Assembly: GCA_031292305.1 (NCBI GenBank) | Contig: JARLHJ010000039.1 | Span: 1-42,110, forward strand | From: Candidatus Babeliales bacterium | GTDB taxonomy: Bacteria; Babelota; Babeliae; Babelales; JABDEC01 | Reading direction: 5' to 3' | Length of the DNA stretch: 42,110 nt | In this document: in pieces, positions 39,057 through 42,110 of the stretch | Position numbering within the stretch: the first letter of the stretch is position 1 | Layout: each line of letters starts with the position of its first letter | Position numbers and translations under genes: made by a program | Notes under the pieces: generated by a model | Databases searched by the model: none | What the model saw: only the letters and a program-made list of their open reading frames with translations | Told to the model about the DNA's origin: nothing

Positions 39057-40160
39057 TTAGTTCCAATACAATTTTTTGATTGCATAATTACTTTCACTAT
39101 CTTTAGAATTAACTTCCAAAATAACTATAAGTCTTTGGGTAATTACTCCCACCGTTCCATAAGATATAACAGAAAATATTTTAGGTGCAAATTTATCCGA
39201 TAAAAAAGGTTGAATATTTTTTGATATATTTTTAAAATCCTTTCCATAAACAGGTTTTAAACTTTTATCCCAATCGGTTTGCCAATTATTGGTATCATTA
39301 AAATTTTTAAGCCATTCATCAATTATTTGAGTTCGTTCATTTTCATCATTTAATTTTACACGTTTTAAACCTAACAACGCACATAGTGAATCTGAAAATA
39401 GCCATGGTTGTACTTTTTCTGAATCTGTCCATATTGTAAAAATATCTGTCAAATAAATTGGCTGCTTTGAACCTTTTGACATTGTTGGTTCATAAAAGAG
39501 ATTATCTTGGAAGTATGAAAACTTTGGTATTGTTACTAGCTCTGTAATATCATTTATTGGAAATTTTCTTTTTTGCAAAAAGCTTTGCAACTCAGGAAAA
39601 AGATCTTTATTTTTTGTATATTCAAACATTGAGGCAAGTATTGTTTGTAAAAACAGTCTTGCATCTGCTTTTGGCTTATTGGGCGGAACTGGTTTACCTG
39701 AAGCCCCTGGTGAAGGCTTGACTGAAGGGTTAGGTGCTTCATTTAAAAATTTATGCGTTTTATAATCAAATAATTTATTTATATTTATTTTACCATCTTC
39801 ACTTGTTATACAAATTTTAATTTGCCCATCTATACCTTCTGTCTTTTCTTCTAGGTTTATTGTTTGCCAACGATTTAATCTTGGCAAAATACGTTTTAAT
39901 AATTGCTTTGATTTATTATCTTTGGGTTCTTTTGCCTTTTTATTTGGATCTGGCTTTTTAGGAGGTTCTTCAGGAATCGTTAATTTATCAATAGCTAATT
40001 GTATACCACTTAATGCTAAAACTTTTGCTTTTTCTCGGTCTATAATTGTCTTAGTAAAAGCAATTTGTGCAATACTGTTATAAAAAACCCCTGTAACAAC
40101 TATTATTAAAATTGAAGTTATCATTAAAGTTAAAACTAGAATATAACCCGGTTGTTTCAT
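39057..40160 (-). CDS. gspK: Type II secretion minor pseudopilin GspK-like
   Basis: The 367-residue protein has the pilin-like N-terminus 'MKQPGYILVLTLMITSIL' (a short leader, then a long hydrophobic helix) without Glu at position 5, as is typical of GspK. A Pro/Lys-rich insert (about 62-85) and 'CITSEDGKININKLFDY' follow; the latter matches the conserved GspK segment. A second Pro-rich loop lies near 140-165. GspK caps the pseudopilus tip with GspI and GspJ. It overlaps gspJ by an ATGA and is last of the pseudopilin genes. Identification rests on gene order and the N-terminus; the globular part is divergent. Confidence 0.85.
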   Translation of the reverse strand: MKQPGYILVLTLMITSILIIVVTGVFYNSIAQIAFTKTIIDREKAKVLALSGIQLAIDKLTIPEEPPKKPDPNKKAKEPKDNKSKQLLKRILPRLNRWQTINLEEKTEGIDGQIKICITSEDGKININKLFDYKTHKFLNEAPNPSVKPSPGASGKPVPPNKPKADARLFLQTILASMFEYTKNKDLFPELQSFLQKRKFPINDITELVTIPKFSYFQDNLFYEPTMSKGSKQPIYLTDIFTIWTDSEKVQPWLFSDSLCALLGLKRVKLNDENERTQIIDEWLKNFNDTNNWQTDWDKSLKPVYGKDFKNISKNIQPFLSDKFAPKIFSVISYGTVGVITQRLIVILEVNSKDSESNYAIKKLYWN

Positions 40161-40999
40161 TTTACACCCGCTTTTTTTGCTGGGTTATTTTTTGGAGGCT
40201 GTGTTAAATTCATTACTCTTTTAGACATAGATGTTAACTCACTAATTAATTCATTATCATCTTTTTGAGATATTGGCTTTTCAGGTTGTTTTGGTTTTAA
40301 TTCTTGTGGGCTATAAATAATATACTTAAATTCAAAATCTTGCGATGTTTTATGCAAAGCACCGTCCCACAAACTGACTTTAATATTTACAAAATTTGGT
40401 ATCTTATATGTTTCACCACGTTTTAAATCAGGTTCTTTTTGTATCCATTCTTTTAAAATCTTAATTTCTTCTGTTTGTTTTGGCTTACCCATTTCAGTAG
40501 TCTTCTTTATTTCCTTGTAACCAAACTCTAGTGAAAAACTTTTTATAAAATCAGTTAATTCATATTCCACTGCATCTTTTTCTGCACCAAATATTAAATT
40601 AGTTGATTCTTTTCTAAATAAAGAAAATTCATTGGGCGAACTTTTAATTTCACGCAATTGATAAGTAACACGTACTATGCGGGGACTAGTAGACTGATAC
40701 ACTTGCAATGCATTAGTAGTTATAAATGTAAATTCTTTTAATTGATTTTGATTATTTTGGCTATAAAAATAACGTTCTAATTTTTCATGGTTTAATTGTT
40801 CTGGCATAAAAATTGCTGTTATATCTTTATCTAATTGGTTTTGTAATACCGAAACTCTTCTATCCATAAAAATCATGGTATCAATAGTTTTTATTGTTTT
40901 AGAAGTTTGCGAAAAACTTTGAAATAAAATAATAGATATTATAGAAGATATTGCTATTCCTATTATTAATTCTATTATCGTGAACCCGTTAGTTTTCAT
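40157..40999 (-). CDS. gspJ: Type II secretion minor pseudopilin GspJ-like
   Basis: A 280-residue protein with a type IV prepilin start 'KTNGFTIIELIIGIAISS': cleavage after Gly, then Phe, with Glu at mature position 5. The rest is a globular domain, followed by a Pro/Lys-rich tail ('PPKNNPAKKAGVK'). Position between gspI and gspK, with ATGA overlaps on both sides, and the size support GspJ. It forms the tip complex with I and K. Confidence 0.83.
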   Translation of the reverse strand: MKTNGFTIIELIIGIAISSIISIILFQSFSQTSKTIKTIDTMIFMDRRVSVLQNQLDKDITAIFMPEQLNHEKLERYFYSQNNQNQLKEFTFITTNALQVYQSTSPRIVRVTYQLREIKSSPNEFSLFRKESTNLIFGAEKDAVEYELTDFIKSFSLEFGYKEIKKTTEMGKPKQTEEIKILKEWIQKEPDLKRGETYKIPNFVNIKVSLWDGALHKTSQDFEFKYIIYSPQELKPKQPEKPISQKDDNELISELTSMSKRVMNLTQPPKNNPAKKAGVK

Positions 41000-41412
41000 G
41001 TTTTCTTTTTTTCAGGCTTAATATAAACCAATCCAACAAACATCTCTTCTTGTTCTGCGCGCAATCCCTGCCATGTCCCAGTCACTTTAACTAATGAAAC
41101 ATTTTTAAAATTTTTTGCAAGGCTAGATTGTTCATTAGGTTTTTTTAATTCATATCTTAATTTCATTGTAGGTTCTTCTAACTTCTTTTCTATCGGCTTT
41201 TTATTTTGTTGTACATTTTTTAAATTTGCTTCATCTAGTAAGAAGTTTTTCATGAAAAATATGCGTGCAGTTTTAAAATGGCCATTGACGATGTTATTAA
41301 ACATTGTTGTTTGTAATGTGAATAATGAAGTTAAAATTAATCCTGTAACTGCAATTGCGATTACTACTTCTGTGAATGTAAAGCCTTTATTCAGGTTTTT
41401 GGAATGTATCAT
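40996..41412 (-). CDS. gspI: Type II secretion minor pseudopilin GspI-like
   Basis: The 138-residue protein has the prepilin motif 'NKGFTFTEVVIAIAVTG' with Glu at mature position 5, then a helix and a small domain ('LRYELKKPNEQ', 'TGTWQGL', 'FVGLVYI'). Length and place (after gspH, before gspJ) fit GspI. It starts inside gspH (26-base overlap) and its end overlaps gspJ by four bases. Confidence 0.83.
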   Translation of the reverse strand: MIHSKNLNKGFTFTEVVIAIAVTGLILTSLFTLQTTMFNNIVNGHFKTARIFFMKNFLLDEANLKNVQQNKKPIEKKLEEPTMKLRYELKKPNEQSSLAKNFKNVSLVKVTGTWQGLRAEQEEMFVGLVYIKPEKKKT

Positions 41413-41962
41413 ATAATTTAAATTGCACCAAAAATGGGTTTAAAACTAATGAAAACTCTGTACCACGTTGACCCTGAGTATGGGTCTTTAGATCAACAAT
41501 ATTTAAAATAACTGGTTGCGCCAAACCTTCCGGTGTAACAAAGAACCAGATCTTTCCACCCTTGCCCCTTAAAGTTAAGGATATTTCATCACGTTTGGCA
41601 ATATAAAAATTTCTAAATTCTAAAGTTTCAGGTTCCCATTGATAAATAGTTTTAACATATGCAGAACTCATAGGCAAGAACGGTGCCTCTCCTAATGCAT
41701 TAGGCTTTTTATCACCTTGTATCTCTACCCAAATTTTTCTTTTTTCTAAATCAAAATTAACTTTATGTAATTTATTGGTAACAATGGCATTATGCCAGGT
41801 TATCTGCATTAAAGAATTCATATGATCTACAAATTGCTTTTGTTGATAACCCGGCCATAATTTTTTAAAATTTGGCAAAATAGAGACTGCAAGAATCCCT
41901 ATTATTGCCAAAACAACTACTAATTCTATAAAAGTAAATCCAGACTTTTTATGCCCAAACAC
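41387..41962 (-). CDS. gspH: Type II secretion pseudopilin GspH-like
   Basis: A 191-residue protein with a prepilin N-terminus 'KKSGFTFIELVVVLAIIGIL' (Glu at mature position 5). The C-terminal domain is beta-rich ('KRKIWVEIQGDKK', 'DEISLTLRGKGGKIWFFVTPEG'), as in GspH. The start is GTG, with GAGGA eight bases before it. The preceding gspG ends inside this gene (14-base overlap), so translation is probably coupled. GspH is a minor component of the pseudopilus. Confidence 0.84.
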   Translation of the reverse strand: MFGHKKSGFTFIELVVVLAIIGILAVSILPNFKKLWPGYQQKQFVDHMNSLMQITWHNAIVTNKLHKVNFDLEKRKIWVEIQGDKKPNALGEAPFLPMSSAYVKTIYQWEPETLEFRNFYIAKRDEISLTLRGKGGKIWFFVTPEGLAQPVILNIVDLKTHTQGQRGTEFSLVLNPFLVQFKLYDTFQKPE

Positions 41963-42110
41963 TCAATAATTCCTCTTGTGTTGATTCTTCTCCATTAGGA
42001 CCATATGAGTATAATTCATACGGATGAGCACCTTTAGGATTTAGTTTATAAACAAATTCATGTCCCCATGCATCTTGAGGTACATCATCTAACTCTAAAA
42101 ATTTATCTAC
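41949..42110 (-). CDS. gspG: Type II secretion major pseudopilin GspG-like, C-terminal part (runs off the window)
   Basis: The last 53 residues of a protein that begins beyond the right edge. The sequence reads 'DDVPQDAWGHEFVYKLNP', then 'HPYELYSYGPNGEES' and a final 'LLSVWA'. This is the GspG C-terminal signature (DPWGxPYxY ... YDLxSxGxDG ... W), which in GspG binds calcium. The frame is open to the edge and overlaps gspH by 14 bases. GspG is the main subunit of the pseudopilus. Confidence 0.85.
   Translation of the reverse strand, partial: VDKFLELDDVPQDAWGHEFVYKLNPKGAHPYELYSYGPNGEESTQEELLSVWA

Noticed and set aside
1-42110. tRNA genes, rRNA, CRISPR arrays, insertion sequences, attachment sites
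   Set aside because: I scanned the intergenic spaces and saw no cloverleaf-like segment, regularly spaced direct repeats, transposase or phage integrase. A covariance-model tRNA search would be decisive.

Overview
The window is strongly AT-rich, densely packed DNA from a bacterium that looks host-associated. It carries bacterial housekeeping genes: murE, gpmI, tsaB, rsmE, ruvX, a type II secretion pseudopilin operon and a membrane pyrophosphatase. Among them are many short lineage-specific proteins with signal peptides, and an ankyrin-like protein ending in a eukaryotic-type RING-H2 finger. This mixture fits an intracellular or protist-associated lineage, and Dependentiae (TM6/Babeliae) is my best guess. 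No rRNA or other phylogenetic marker is present, so this is inference. I saw no tRNA, rRNA, CRISPR array or insertion sequence.

Positions 1-7160 read mainly to the right. They hold the last codons of one RING protein and a complete RING/ankyrin-like protein. Next come two membrane-tethered HAD phosphatase-like proteins, a sodium:solute symporter, a small secreted protein and an ABC-2 exporter (ATPase plus two permeases). Positions 7160-15470 hold a LOG-family nucleotide hydrolase, two paralogous secreted M48-like metalloproteases, a K+-dependent-type membrane pyrophosphatase, two exported HAD proteins whose first motif is DxH, and a beta-carbonic anhydrase. Positions 15530-19860 are a duplicated pair of large secreted two-domain proteins: a BNR_4-like propeller followed by a concanavalin-like C-terminal domain.

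Positions 20040-31300 hold a third M48 protease overlapping a lone phage Bet/Red-beta recombinase, twin secreted helical proteins, an alanine/Na+ symporter with murE, and ruvX. They continue with a 59-residue zinc-ribbon gene overlapping tsaB, two secreted unknowns with rsmE, and gpmI overlapping a DUF72 gene. Positions 31400-38100 are an accessory zone of small exported proteins: an acidic/Arg-Tyr-rich protein, a five-gene tandem paralogue operon behind a clear promoter with an 18-bp palindrome, a tetrad-repeat protein behind a G8 tract, and a three-gene cluster of small membrane proteins. Positions 38090-42110 read leftward and hold gspG (partial), gspH, gspI, gspJ and gspK followed by an MCE/MlaD-like gene.

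The accessory content suggests a cell that invests in exported and envelope-anchored proteins. The tandem-array proteins and two of the HAD proteins share an N-terminal design of signal peptide, a 'TKKN/TPKN' box, and one transmembrane helix with a basic end. The secretion operon could supply the export route for proteases and propeller proteins. Gene ends are often marked by hairpins placed between convergent genes, several of them bidirectional.
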